From positions 1 to 64,000 of the forward strand of contig CATQIJ010000007.1 in NCBI GenBank assembly GCA_958296345.1: DNA of 64,000 bases. Reading direction: 5' to 3'. This DNA comes from an uncultured Rhizobiaceae bacterium. GTDB lineage: Bacteria; Pseudomonadota; Alphaproteobacteria; Rhizobiales; Rhizobiaceae. Positions 53,778-63,211 of the stretch are shown piece by piece. The translations under genes were made by a program, and so were the position numbers. Position 1 is the stretch's first letter, and each line of letters opens with the position of its first letter. Below the pieces are notes generated by a model. The model was given only the letters and a program-made list of their open reading frames with translations, was not told where the DNA came from and ran no database searches.

Positions 53778-54731
53778 CTATCTTCTTGCGAGCTTTACAA
53801 CGTAAATCTTACCATCATCAAGGCCAAGTATAAACTCTAAAGCACCATCGTTGTCACGTGCGCCAATAGCTCTGTTAATACGCGCAGGTAAGGCAACGCG
53901 GGCAAGTTCTTTGAATTGCTTACGCTCTGTTCCCACCATAAGAAGCTCATTACGAGCTAGAGATGGTAGAATTAAATCTGGAATACCATTTCGATTAACA
54001 TCAGCAACTGTTGAAAGTCGAAGCTCGTTAGAACCGATGAAATGGTTTGAAAAGCCTCTAGCTTGAGCAATTTTTGCAAGTTTTCCATTTCTAAAACGAT
54101 AAAACTGTAAAACACCTGCAAGGTGTGGTGTGATAATGGCTGCAATGTCAGGGCGACGGTTGCCACCGAAGTTATTAATCTCAGCGATGTTCAACCAACG
54201 ATTAGAACGACCAATAAAGGGCGTTTGAGCAATCTTGTTAAAAGCATTTCCGTTTAGGCTGAAAACTGCAATTGAAGCGCCATTGCTTCGCGACGAAAGA
54301 ATAGTGATAACTTCCGTCGTGCCATTACGATCAAGATCAGCTAAGCGAGGTGCGATATCTTCAAAGACTTCTGTGCTAGGGAGACGGAAGGTATAAGTTT
54401 CACCGCGTGCGTTTTTTACTTTTAGAGCGCCAGCTTCAATGCCATCGCCTAAAACTGCATGACCGTAACGTGTGGTTGGTTCGCTATACCATGCTTCGAT
54501 AATAGTCCCAGTTCCTGTCGTAACACGGCCATCAGGCAGTCCGTTTTGCGCAATAGCACGAGTGTCAGGAACAATTGATGCTGGAATAGACCCATTGGTA
54601 ATTTCCTCAACGATCCACTGCGGAGTAAATGGGTTTACATTTGTTGGCAGTTGCTGTGATTGAGCAAAAGCATGAAAAGAGAACGCAATACTAAAACAAA
54701 CTGATAGAATAATCTGTGTCAGGTTTTTCAA
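53778..54731 (-). CDS. Secreted FG-GAP/VCBS-repeat-like protein
   Basis: A 317-residue exported protein (signal peptide MKNLTQIILSVCFSIAFSFHAFAQ) with beta-propeller repeats of the FG-GAP type, each with a calcium-loop-like acidic turn: DLDRNGTTEVITIL, EINNFGGNRRPDIAAI, DVNRNGIPDLILPS and ARDNDGALEFILG. Probably periplasmic; a scaffolding or ligand-binding role is likely but unknown. It lies 3 bases downstream of ribB and upstream of the deacetylase gene, in an order known from Rhizobiales. Confidence 0.8.
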   Translation of the reverse strand: MKNLTQIILSVCFSIAFSFHAFAQSQQLPTNVNPFTPQWIVEEITNGSIPASIVPDTRAIAQNGLPDGRVTTGTGTIIEAWYSEPTTRYGHAVLGDGIEAGALKVKNARGETYTFRLPSTEVFEDIAPRLADLDRNGTTEVITILSSRSNGASIAVFSLNGNAFNKIAQTPFIGRSNRWLNIAEINNFGGNRRPDIAAIITPHLAGVLQFYRFRNGKLAKIAQARGFSNHFIGSNELRLSTVADVNRNGIPDLILPSLARNELLMVGTERKQFKELARVALPARINRAIGARDNDGALEFILGLDDGKIYVVKLARR

Positions 54732-54734
54732 AGG

Positions 54735-55850
54735 TTAAGTATCCTCGGTCAGGGTTTCTGTAATTTCAATACCAAAGCCTTCAAGGCCAACATAATGTCT
54801 TTCACGGGAGGCATGTAATTTTATGGATTGGATGCCAAGATCTTTTAAAATTTGCGCTCCAAGGCCAATTTCTAGCCATTCATCTTCGCGGCTTTGAGCC
54901 GTTTCATGATCTTCGCGGTCACTTGCACCAAGCGCATCTTTTAATCGCCCATGACCGCTTGCCACACCAACTGAACCTTCACGCAGATATACGATCACGC
55001 CGCGTCCTGCTTCTGACATTTTATTCATTGTATCCCGAAGCTGATTATTTGCACCAAATACATCGCCTAGAACAGATTCAATTTGCAAGCGTACGGGCAC
55101 ATTTTGTCCATTACGGATATCACCATAAACAACTGCCAAATGGTGCATGGTGTCCCATTTGGTTTTATAGGTATAAGCCTGTGCTTCGCCTGCTGCGGTG
55201 TCCACATTGAATTGATCAACACGGTCAATCAAGCTTTCTTGGCGCTGGCGATAAGAAATTAGATCAGCAACAGAAACGGTTTTAAGATTATTGGCTTCAG
55301 CAAAAGCCATAACTTGTGGGCCGCGCATAACTGTTCCATCATCGTTGATGAGTTCTGAGATTACACCTACGGGCGGTAGATCAGACAACTTACATAAATC
55401 AACAGCTGCTTCTGTATGACCAGAGCGAATAAGTACGCCACCTTCTTTAGCAACGAGCGGGAAGATATGACCAGGCCTTGAAAAATCTTGCCCAGCAGAA
55501 TTTGGGCTTGCCAATCCGCGCACGGTTGATGTTCTATCGTCTGCAGAAATACCAGTTGCTGTGCCATGTTTATAATCAACGGAAACGGTAAAGGCTGTTG
55601 CATGTGGGTCATCGTTGTTAGCGACCATTGGACTAAGATTAAGCCGATCAGCTTCATTACGTGTCATTGGTGCACAAACGATGCCAGATGTATGGCGAAC
55701 GATGAAAGCCATTTTCTCAGCCGTGCAATGCACTGCAGCAACAATTAGATCGCCTTCATTTTCGCGATCGTCATCGTCCATCACAACAACGATTTCACCT
55801 TTTTCAAATGCTCGAATGGCATCTGCAATTTTTTGTTGGTCATAACTCAT
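54735..55850 (-). CDS. ribB: 3,4-dihydroxy-2-butanone-4-phosphate synthase with degenerate RibA-like domain
   Basis: A 371-residue RibBA-type protein. Residues 1-205 form the RibB domain, with the DDDRENEGDLIVAA metal and substrate motif, HTSGIVCAPM and RPGHIFPLVAKEGGVL. It converts ribulose 5-phosphate to the four-carbon unit of riboflavin. Residues 206-371 have the GTP cyclohydrolase II fold but lack the zinc cysteines: the usual ECLTGD and RCDCG read ESVLGD and GANNQL, and HRQEGR reads LREGSVG. That domain is therefore unlikely to open GTP; a separate ribA is expected elsewhere. It starts 3 bases after aroC. Confidence 0.92.
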   Translation of the reverse strand: MSYDQQKIADAIRAFEKGEIVVVMDDDDRENEGDLIVAAVHCTAEKMAFIVRHTSGIVCAPMTRNEADRLNLSPMVANNDDPHATAFTVSVDYKHGTATGISADDRTSTVRGLASPNSAGQDFSRPGHIFPLVAKEGGVLIRSGHTEAAVDLCKLSDLPPVGVISELINDDGTVMRGPQVMAFAEANNLKTVSVADLISYRQRQESLIDRVDQFNVDTAAGEAQAYTYKTKWDTMHHLAVVYGDIRNGQNVPVRLQIESVLGDVFGANNQLRDTMNKMSEAGRGVIVYLREGSVGVASGHGRLKDALGASDREDHETAQSREDEWLEIGLGAQILKDLGIQSIKLHASRERHYVGLEGFGIEITETLTEDT

Positions 55851-55853
55851 AAA

Positions 55854-56951
55854 TTATATTCTTCCAGTTTGTCCACGGTGAAGCAGGTAGTGGTCAGCAA
55901 TAGCGCAAGCAACCATGGCTTCGCCGATTGGAACTGCTCTAATGCCAACACAAGGGTCGTGACGCCCTTTGGTCATGACGTCTACTTCTTCGCCTTTAGC
56001 GGTAACGCTTTTTGTTTTTGTAAGCATGGATGAGGTTGGCTTAACTGCAAAGCGGGCAATGACAGGTTGACCTGTTGCAATGCCACCTAAAATACCGCCC
56101 GCGTTATTTGATAGGAATTCAACTTCGCCATCAGCACCCATGCGCATTTCATCAGCATTCTCAAAGCCTGTTATTGCTGCAGCTTCAAAGCCATTACCAA
56201 TCTCAACGCCTTTAACTGCGTTAATTGACATCAGATGCGAAGCAATGTCTGTATCAAGCTTTGCATAGATTGGTGCGCCAATACCTGCTGGCACTCCTTC
56301 TGCTATAACTTCAATGACGGCCCCAACCGATAGGCCGTCTTTACGAATTTTATTGAGGTAATTAGACCACTCGTCGATCACACTAGCATCTGGGCAGAAA
56401 AAATCATTTTGATTTACTTGGTCCCAATCCCAATTCTCGCGGTTTATCTTCATCGAGCCCATTTGAACCATGGCTGCACGAACCTCCATGCCTGGCACAA
56501 TCTTGCGCGCTAAGCCACCAGCGGCAACGCGGGTTGCGGTTTCACGCGCAGACGAACGTCCGCCACCACGATAGTCACGGATGCCATATTTAAGATCATA
56601 GGTGTAATCAGCGTGGCCTGGACGGTAGCGATCTTTAATATCACCATAATCTTTTGAACGTTGATCCGTATTTTTGATCATCATTGAAATTGGCGTGCCC
56701 GTAGAAATCATAACTTCTGGGTTCGTCTCATGTGTCATAACACCCGATAGAACTTCCACAGCATCAGCTTCATTACGTTGTGTGGTGAACTTGGATTGCC
56801 CTGGTTTGCGTTTGTCCAAGTAAGCTTGAATTTCAGCAATCGTAAATTCAATTCCTGGAGGGCAGCCATCAACAACACAGCCGATAGCAATGCCGTGGCT
56901 TTCGCCCCAAGTAGTAACTCTAAATAAATGTCCGAATGAATTAAGTGACAT
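55854..56951 (-). CDS. aroC: Chorismate synthase
   Basis: A 365-residue enzyme that forms chorismate from EPSP using reduced [36 protein letters not shown] is the diagnostic start, with [30 protein letters not shown] and [20 protein letters not shown] near the end. The second of two adjacent Met codons is the usual start. It is followed by ribB three bases later and preceded by the histidine phosphatase gene. Confidence 0.97.
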   Translation of the reverse strand: MSLNSFGHLFRVTTWGESHGIAIGCVVDGCPPGIEFTIAEIQAYLDKRKPGQSKFTTQRNEADAVEVLSGVMTHETNPEVMISTGTPISMMIKNTDQRSKDYGDIKDRYRPGHADYTYDLKYGIRDYRGGGRSSARETATRVAAGGLARKIVPGMEVRAAMVQMGSMKINRENWDWDQVNQNDFFCPDASVIDEWSNYLNKIRKDGLSVGAVIEVIAEGVPAGIGAPIYAKLDTDIASHLMSINAVKGVEIGNGFEAAAITGFENADEMRMGADGEVEFLSNNAGGILGGIATGQPVIARFAVKPTSSMLTKTKSVTAKGEEVDVMTKGRHDPCVGIRAVPIGEAMVACAIADHYLLHRGQTGRI

Positions 56952-57020
56952 CAAAATTTCCTATTATTTATAAGGCTTTTCTAGAGCAAAACCTCTTCAA
57001 TGGAAAGTATGGGCGTAGCG

Positions 57021-57611
57021 TTAAAAACGGATTTCACTACCTTTGGTGATTTCAAACACTTCATCCTGTGGAAATACAAAGGTAGCGGCTTCTTGTTGGC
57101 TCAATCCAAGTAAATAATATCGCAGTACACGCCCAACTGCACCATGGGCAGTGACAACATAAGTTTGAGTGCCATCAAGGCTTTCATACCATTCTGCGAT
57201 GCGAATTAATGTATCTGCTTGGCTCGCGCCGTTATTGGGTCTGAAGTTCCAAGCATCGTCTTTTCGGCTTAGGAAAAGCTCTCGATTTTCAGTCTTAAGG
57301 TCTGGTTTGGTCCTGCCCTCAAAATCACCGTAAGAAATTTCAACTAACCGGTTGTCCATGGCATATTCAGTGGCTTTTAATCCCATCGCTTTGCGAACAA
57401 TCTCCATTGTTTCGCGAGTACGTGATAGGGGGCTTGAGATAAATTTGATCCCATCCGCCATACCAATTTTTTCAAAAAGTCTTTTACCATTGCCCTTTGC
57501 TTGGCTACGGCCAAAATCATTAAGTGGGATATCTTTTTGCCCTTGGAAACGCATTTCTGCGTTCCAATCAGTTTGGCCATGACGAATGTAGTAAAGCTTT
57601 GGGCTAGCCAA
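57021..57611 (-). CDS. Histidine phosphatase (phosphoglycerate mutase-like) family protein
   Basis: A 196-residue phosphatase with the catalytic RHG motif in YYIRHGQTDWN, the second Arg in SSPLSRTRETME, a Glu in LVEISYGDFEGRT and the second His in VVTAHGAVGRVLRYY. It is a cofactor-independent broad-substrate member rather than a true phosphoglycerate mutase. It sits between fabI (17 bases) and aroC in the same direction. Confidence 0.9.
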   Translation of the reverse strand: MASPKLYYIRHGQTDWNAEMRFQGQKDIPLNDFGRSQAKGNGKRLFEKIGMADGIKFISSPLSRTRETMEIVRKAMGLKATEYAMDNRLVEISYGDFEGRTKPDLKTENRELFLSRKDDAWNFRPNNGASQADTLIRIAEWYESLDGTQTYVVTAHGAVGRVLRYYLLGLSQQEAATFVFPQDEVFEITKGSEIRF

Positions 57612-57628
57612 AAGAAAAACGCTTTCTG

Positions 57629-58447
57629 TTATTCTTTCACAACTGAAATATCAGGCGCATCAACAGCTTTCATACCAACGACATGATATCCAGAATCAAC
57701 ATGATGAGTTTCACCCGTCACGCCTCTAGAAAGATCAGAAAGTAGGTACATTGTAGAATCGCCAACTTCATCAATTGTAACTGTGCGTTTAAGAGGTGAG
57801 TTATATTCATTCCATTTAAGGATATAACGAAAGTCACCAATACCCGCAGCAGCAAGTGTTTTGATCGGACCAGCAGAAACAGCGTTTACACGAATACCTT
57901 TGCCGCCAAGATCTACAGCCAGATATTTAACAGACGCCTCAAGGGCAGCTTTAGCAACACCCATGACGTTATAATGCGGCATTACTTTTTCTGCACCGTA
58001 GTAAGTCAACGTCACCATTGAGCCACCTTCATTCATCAGCTTTTCTGCGCGTTGAGCAACAGCAGTGAACGAATAAACAGATATATCCATGGTTTTACGG
58101 AAGTTGTCAGCACTTGTTTCAACATAACGGCCTGTAAGCTCGTCTTTGTCTGAGAATGCGATCGCATGAACGAGGAAATCAATTTTACCCCATTTTTTTT
58201 CAATGTTTGCAAAAACAGCATCGATTGAATCAGGATCTGTTACATCACATTCGCCAGCAACAATCGCACCTAAATCAGTTGCCAAAGGTTCTACACGCTT
58301 TTTTAGTGCTTCGCCTTGGTATGTAAGCGCAATTTCAGCACCGGCATCACTACATGCTTTTGCAATGCCCCATGCAATTGAACGGTTATTAGCAACACCC
58401 ATGATGATGCCGCGTTTTCCAGCCATCAGCCCACTGGTAACACTCAT
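57629..58447 (-). CDS. fabI: Enoyl-[acyl-carrier-protein] reductase (NADH)
   Basis: A 272-residue short-chain reductase of the FabI type for the last step of each fatty-acid elongation cycle. GIIMGVANNRSIAWGIA is the NADH-binding start. The active pair is Tyr and Lys in TYYGAEKVMPHYNVMGVAKAALE, separated by six residues. FabI is the target of triclosan. A run of co-directional genes down to ribB follows. Confidence 0.95.
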   Translation of the reverse strand: MSVTSGLMAGKRGIIMGVANNRSIAWGIAKACSDAGAEIALTYQGEALKKRVEPLATDLGAIVAGECDVTDPDSIDAVFANIEKKWGKIDFLVHAIAFSDKDELTGRYVETSADNFRKTMDISVYSFTAVAQRAEKLMNEGGSMVTLTYYGAEKVMPHYNVMGVAKAALEASVKYLAVDLGGKGIRVNAVSAGPIKTLAAAGIGDFRYILKWNEYNSPLKRTVTIDEVGDSTMYLLSDLSRGVTGETHHVDSGYHVVGMKAVDAPDISVVKE

Positions 58448-58579
58448 TAAATTTTCTCCAAATGCAGTATCTATCTACTAGTGAAAAGTTCTTTCCATGG
58501 TCAGCCCAAATAACCAGTAGTTTTCATTACATGGGGTATGCCATAAGACTTGAATACCCGCAAGCAGGCTTTGCTATTG

Positions 58580-59497
58580 TTAAGACTTCATATTTTCAAA
58601 GAAAGTTACTAATTGTTGCAAGTCTTCTTCTGGTAATTGTATTGAAGAAGAAACTAATAAGTCGCCAAAACCACCAGATTTTTTAGGAAGACCTTTTCCT
58701 TTTAATCTAAATATTTTGCCAGAACTTGTACCTGCCGGAACATTTAAAGATAATTTCCCGTCAATTGTTTCAACAGCAATCTTACCGCCTAAAACAGCAG
58801 TTTTTAAAGGCACCACAACGTCACTTCTAAGATCAACTCCATCTCGTCTAAATTTTGCGTGAGATTTCATCACAAGCGTGACAAGTGCAGCGCCTGGTTG
58901 TCTTCCTGGTGCACTCTTGCCTTGTCCTTTAAGACGTATAACTTGTGCGTTTTCCGCTTCTGGTGGAATAGAAACAGAAATCTGTTTGCCATCCGGCATA
59001 CGAACAGTGGTTTTACCGCGCATAGAATCTTCGATTGTAACCCCAGCCTTCATCTCTAAATCAAGTGAAGGGGCAGTTTGTCTTTGTTGGTGTGGTTGAT
59101 CACCCATACCACCAAATGGATTCCTGCCGCTGCGACGTTGAGCTTGTGCCTGTCCACCAAAAGCAGAACCAAATATTTCGCTTAATATATCTTCTCCGCC
59201 GCCGCCAAATGGGTTTCCGCCTTGTTGTCCGCCACCAAAGGGATTACTACCGCCTTGGAAGCCTGGATGCTTTGGCTTACCTTCATCATCAAGTTCACCG
59301 CGATCATATTGAGCACGCTTTTCCTTATCGCCAATGATTTCGTATGCTTGATTAATCTCGGCAAATTTTGCTTGAGCGTTTTTATTGTCTGCATTTTGGT
59401 CGGGATGATATTTCATCGCAAGTTTGCGGAAAGCAGACTTGATGGCTTTTTCATCGGCAGATTTTTGTACACCCAGTACGGAATATGGATTTGGCAT
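58580..59497 (-). CDS. DnaJ-type co-chaperone (CbpA-like)
   Basis: A 305-residue J protein. The J domain is at residues 1-70 with HPD at 31-33, followed by a Gly/Phe/Gln-rich linker (about 75-135) and the C-terminal peptide-binding domains (MRGKTTVRMPDGKQISVSIPPEA; LGGKIAVETIDGKLSLNVPAGTSSG). It lacks the zinc-finger region of true DnaJ, so it is a type B or CbpA-like chaperone that stimulates DnaK. Upstream of the fabI run, separated by 132 bases. Confidence 0.93.
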   Translation of the reverse strand: MPNPYSVLGVQKSADEKAIKSAFRKLAMKYHPDQNADNKNAQAKFAEINQAYEIIGDKEKRAQYDRGELDDEGKPKHPGFQGGSNPFGGGQQGGNPFGGGGEDILSEIFGSAFGGQAQAQRRSGRNPFGGMGDQPHQQRQTAPSLDLEMKAGVTIEDSMRGKTTVRMPDGKQISVSIPPEAENAQVIRLKGQGKSAPGRQPGAALVTLVMKSHAKFRRDGVDLRSDVVVPLKTAVLGGKIAVETIDGKLSLNVPAGTSSGKIFRLKGKGLPKKSGGFGDLLVSSSIQLPEEDLQQLVTFFENMKS

Positions 59498-59662
59498 GTT
59501 GGACCCTGAACTAAAAACTATTCAGGGACTATATGGTGGTTTTTGCCAGATAATTAAAGGGGAAATTCTAACCAAGGTTATTTGAGAGCTTGAGGTTAGT
59601 TTTTGCCTTGTATGATTTAATGAGATTGCTTGCGCTACATCGAGTTTAGCGGCTTCTCATTA

Positions 59663-60160
59663 TTATGCTTGGTCTTTCAGAAACCAAGATAATACCCAAA
59701 AGCCCGTTTTCAGTTCACAAGTTTCACCATTATAGAGCGAGATACCCATGAAGGTATCAACTGTCGTTTGGAATTTTTTACACTTTTGACCATGGCTGTC
59801 AGTAAATTTATTTATAGCAGTAATAGTGCCTTTGTTGCCTGTGTCTGGATTTTGCCAAGCAAGGGCATTGGAGTTTTCAGAGTCTGCGACAACGGATTTT
59901 ATAATCTCAGCATCTGCCGTATCAATGCCTTCCGGCTGGACAGGTTTGGTTACAGAGCCCGTGATGATTTGATCTTCAGTAGAAACTTCGCTTAAATTTG
60001 AAGACACAGAACAGGCTGAAAGGGCAATACATGTTGATGAAATAACAACAGCTTTTGCTAAGCGGTTGAAATAAAACCTAGGTTGACCAATATTAAAATT
60101 TGGTCGTTGAGATTTTGGATTATGAACTGTATTTCTATTATAAATAAACATGTGCCTCAC
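59663..60160 (-). CDS. RT0821/Lpp0805 family surface lipoprotein
   Basis: A 165-residue protein with an unusually long N-terminal region before a hydrophobic stretch and lipobox (IALSAC, Cys about 50). The C-terminal [31 protein letters not shown] matches the RT0821/Lpp0805 surface protein family. No start codon lies closer to the hydrophobic region in frame. Its start is 21 bases from the divergent pdxH start, so the promoters overlap the coding ends. Function unknown, exported. Confidence 0.75.
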   Translation of the reverse strand: MRHMFIYNRNTVHNPKSQRPNFNIGQPRFYFNRLAKAVVISSTCIALSACSVSSNLSEVSTEDQIITGSVTKPVQPEGIDTADAEIIKSVVADSENSNALAWQNPDTGNKGTITAINKFTDSHGQKCKKFQTTVDTFMGISLYNGETCELKTGFWVLSWFLKDQA

Positions 60161-60181
60161 GCAAAACTAAGGATGGCTATA

Positions 60182-60805
60182 ATGAATGATGAAACATCAG
60201 GGTTAAGAAATAATGACCAAGACACTGAAAATCCATTTGTTTTGTTTAATGAATGGTTAAATTCTGCCGTAACATCAGAGCCTAATGACCCAAGCGCCAT
60301 GTCACTTGCATCTGTAGATAGCGAAGGAATGCCAAATGTCCGTATTGTTTTAATGCGCAGATTTGATGAGAGAGGCTTTTGCTTTTTCACAAATTTTGAA
60401 AGCCAAAAAGGTGAAGAGCTTTTAGCTTCCAAAAAAGCAGGGGCCGTTTTTCACTGGAAATCATTACGTAAGCAAATTCGTATCAGAGGTGAAGTAGAGC
60501 CTGTAAGAGACGCCGAAGCTGATGATTATTTCAATACGCGCCACCGGAGTTCGCGCATTGGTGCTCATGCCTCTAAACAGTCTCGTCCACTGGAAAGCCG
60601 CTTTGCACTTGAAAAGGAAGTGGCAAAATTCACTGCCAAGTTTGGTGTTGGCGAAGTGCCACGCCCCGAATATTGGTCCGGTTTTCGCTTAATGCCATTA
60701 TCGATTGAATTTTGGAATGATGGAAAATTTAGATTGCATGACCGCAAGCGTTTTGACCGAGATACGGTTGATGGGGCTTGGAATATGGTCAGGTTGTATC
60801 CTTAA
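60182..60805 (+). CDS. pdxH: Pyridoxine/pyridoxamine 5'-phosphate oxidase
   Basis: A 207-residue FMN-dependent oxidase that makes pyridoxal 5'-phosphate. [36 protein letters not shown] is the FMN-binding start, [19 protein letters not shown] the substrate region, and [24 protein letters not shown] the C-terminal signature. ATG 60182 follows AAGGA at 8 bases and is preferred over ATG 60173 and a far upstream start that would overlap the divergent lipoprotein gene. It is convergent with tldD (four-base overlap). Confidence 0.95.
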   Translation: MNDETSGLRNNDQDTENPFVLFNEWLNSAVTSEPNDPSAMSLASVDSEGMPNVRIVLMRRFDERGFCFFTNFESQKGEELLASKKAGAVFHWKSLRKQIRIRGEVEPVRDAEADDYFNTRHRSSRIGAHASKQSRPLESRFALEKEVAKFTAKFGVGEVPRPEYWSGFRLMPLSIEFWNDGKFRLHDRKRFDRDTVDGAWNMVRLYP

Positions 60806-62214
60806 ACTCCAGTGCCTCCAACAGTCACCGCATTCATGCGTAGTGTTGGTTGTCCCACACCCACTGGCACGCTCTGTCCATTTTTGCCGCACATGCCGAT
60901 ACCCGTATCAAGTTCCATGTCATTACCAATCATCGCGATACGCTGCATGGCTTCTGGGCCGTTGCCAATTAGGTTTGCACCCTTGAGAGGGCGCCCAACT
61001 TTACCGTTTTTAATTTCATAGGCCTCGGTGCAATCAAAAACAAACTTGCCGGAGGTTATATCCACTTGTCCGCCGCCAAATGAAACTGCATAGATACCGT
61101 CTTTAACGGATTCTAAAATTTCTTTTGGATCATGTTCACCAGATTTCATGTAAGTGTTCGTCATTCGAGGCATTGGTTGGTGAGCATAAGACTGACGACG
61201 ACCATTGCCTGTTGATTCAACTCCCATAAGACGCGCGTTTTGACGATCTTGCATATAACCAACTAAAATTCCGTCTTCGATAAGAACCGTATCGTTCGTT
61301 GGCGTGCCTTCATCGTCAATGGATAACGATCCGCGTCTTCCATCAATGGTGCCATTGTCAACAACAGTAACACCTTTTGAAGCCACTTGCTTACCCATCA
61401 GTTCTGAAAATGCAGATGTTTTCTTTCTGTTAAAATCACCTTCTAGACCATGACCAACCGCCTCATGCAGCATAACACCAGGCCAACCAGCACTCATAAC
61501 AACATCAAATGTACCAGCTGGTGCAGGGATGGCTTCTAGGTTTACGTTTGCTGATCGAATAGCTTCATTTACTGCGTATTGCCATTTATCTTTGGTTAGA
61601 AATTCACCGTAGCTAGTGCGCCCACCAAAACCGTATGAGCCTGTTTCTTGACGATCTCCATCGCCAACGACGACGTTCACACCAATACGAACAAGTGGGC
61701 GAACATCGCGCACAAAGTGTCCATCTGGTCTGAGAATTTCTATAACTTGCCAATTAGCGCCTAGTGAAACAGTAACTTGGCGAACTTTATCTTCTGCATC
61801 GCGTGCATAGGCGTCAATTTCTTCAAGCAGTTTTACTTTGTCTTCAAAAGTTGGCGCAAGGATCGGATTATCTTCTGAGTATAGATTACGGTTTGTACCA
61901 CGAGGCCCGCTTGCATATGCCCCCCCTTTGCCAGATTGCACAGAGCGAACCGCATCACAGGCCCGTTTTAGACCAGCTTGAGACATATCACCAGAATGAG
62001 AATGGGCGGAGAGTTCACCTGAGACTGCGCGTAACCCAAAACCTTGCCGCGTATCAAAAGTACCTGTTTTTAATTTTCCATTATCAAAAACTAATCCTTC
62101 GCTCTCGCAATATTCAACGAAAAGCTCACCATCTTCTGCTTTACCAATTGAGTCTTTTAACATTTGCTCAATTTGGCTTTGTTCAATATCAAATTGTTCG
62201 AGAAGTGATGTCAT
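60802..62214 (-). CDS. tldD: Metalloprotease TldD
   Basis: A 470-residue metalloprotease subunit of the TldD/TldE pair. The zinc site is [11 protein letters not shown] (HExxxH with a downstream Cys), and [27 protein letters not shown] is conserved. TldD/TldE process modified peptides (microcins, PQQ precursors) and degrade antitoxins. The next genes in Rhizobiales are usually ialB-like and coxB, as here. Confidence 0.95.
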   Translation of the reverse strand: MTSLLEQFDIEQSQIEQMLKDSIGKAEDGELFVEYCESEGLVFDNGKLKTGTFDTRQGFGLRAVSGELSAHSHSGDMSQAGLKRACDAVRSVQSGKGGAYASGPRGTNRNLYSEDNPILAPTFEDKVKLLEEIDAYARDAEDKVRQVTVSLGANWQVIEILRPDGHFVRDVRPLVRIGVNVVVGDGDRQETGSYGFGGRTSYGEFLTKDKWQYAVNEAIRSANVNLEAIPAPAGTFDVVMSAGWPGVMLHEAVGHGLEGDFNRKKTSAFSELMGKQVASKGVTVVDNGTIDGRRGSLSIDDEGTPTNDTVLIEDGILVGYMQDRQNARLMGVESTGNGRRQSYAHQPMPRMTNTYMKSGEHDPKEILESVKDGIYAVSFGGGQVDITSGKFVFDCTEAYEIKNGKVGRPLKGANLIGNGPEAMQRIAMIGNDMELDTGIGMCGKNGQSVPVGVGQPTLRMNAVTVGGTGV

Positions 62215-62302
62215 GCAAATGCTCCAATAAAGAATGCTTCATCATGAGATAACACTTTTGGTTCAAAAACCAAGAGAGGATGTTAGATAAAGGTTTTAAG
62301 TC

Positions 62303-62812
62303 TTATGGAATTTTTACGTAGCCATCAGAAAAACCTGATAGATCAACTGGAATGCCAATACCTTCTTCTGGTGTTTGGAAAACAATGAAAGTTGCAGTCG
62401 TGCCTTTTTTCAGGTCTTCCAAAAGCTGACCTTCGAGAATAACCTCTGCATAACAGCCATCTTGGAAACAACGCACAAAATATGCACGCCCAATATCTTT
62501 ACCGTCCACGTTGAGACCAAGGCCATTTGGTAGAAGCACGCCCAATGGTGCTAAAACACGCATAATTTCTGATTTGCCGTCGGCAGTTCTCAAAATGACA
62601 ACTGAAAGCCCAACTTCGGAACGATCCTGAGCAACAACATTCTGCATCAAGGCGCATTGTTCGCTTGAAGCACCTGGCGGTGTTTCACAAACCATAGACC
62701 AAGCACCATGTGAAGATTTAACAGTGCCCTGTGCAAAAGCTGAACTCGTTGCAAAAGACCACAGGCCTGCAAATGCAGCCATGAGAACTAAAGATTTTTG
62801 AAATATGCGCAT
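62303..62812 (-). CDS. Invasion-associated locus B (IalB) family protein
   Basis: A 169-residue exported protein: signal peptide MRIFQKSLVLMAAFAGLWSFATSSAFAQ (cleavage near 28). The body follows the IalB family (HGAWSMVCETPPGASSEQCALMQNVV ... RCFQDGCYAEVILE), with two disulfide-forming Cys pairs. In Bartonella IalB is linked to erythrocyte invasion; in free-living Rhizobiales it is simply a periplasmic protein of unknown function. Confidence 0.9.
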   Translation of the reverse strand: MRIFQKSLVLMAAFAGLWSFATSSAFAQGTVKSSHGAWSMVCETPPGASSEQCALMQNVVAQDRSEVGLSVVILRTADGKSEIMRVLAPLGVLLPNGLGLNVDGKDIGRAYFVRCFQDGCYAEVILEGQLLEDLKKGTTATFIVFQTPEEGIGIPVDLSGFSDGYVKIP

Positions 62813-63211
62813 CGTTGTGTCCGAATCAGTTATCTTACTTAAGTATTTATCACCGCTAAATGTTAATCAAAACCAACCAGCGAGCATATCTGTTGTTATT
62901 ATGTGTTGTAAATCGTGAAACTATGGCAGATTTACGCTCTCAGATTTAAATATGACAAGTAATTAATGCATTATTGCCTTGGTGGTTATGCGTGCAAATA
63001 TGCCGCATAAATAAAGCGTCATTTTATTTGCGATTATTGAGACCATATGGTTTTAGTGTCTGAAATGGGGTTTACCGTGGAAAAATGACTTTTGAACACG
63101 ATTTTGCGGATAAATCACAAAAATATATTGTGAAATGAATTATGGCGTGGTCAAAGGCATAAAAGCGGGATAAATCATCCCAAATGTCTATTAGACCCAT
63201 ACAGGAGAATA
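62813..63211. other. Intergenic region between ialB and coxB
   Basis: About 400 AT-rich bases with no supported gene. It must hold the divergent promoters of the ialB-like gene and the coxB operon. I see no long inverted repeat or clear terminator; a ribosome binding site (AGGAGA) lies directly before coxB. Confidence 0.5.
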
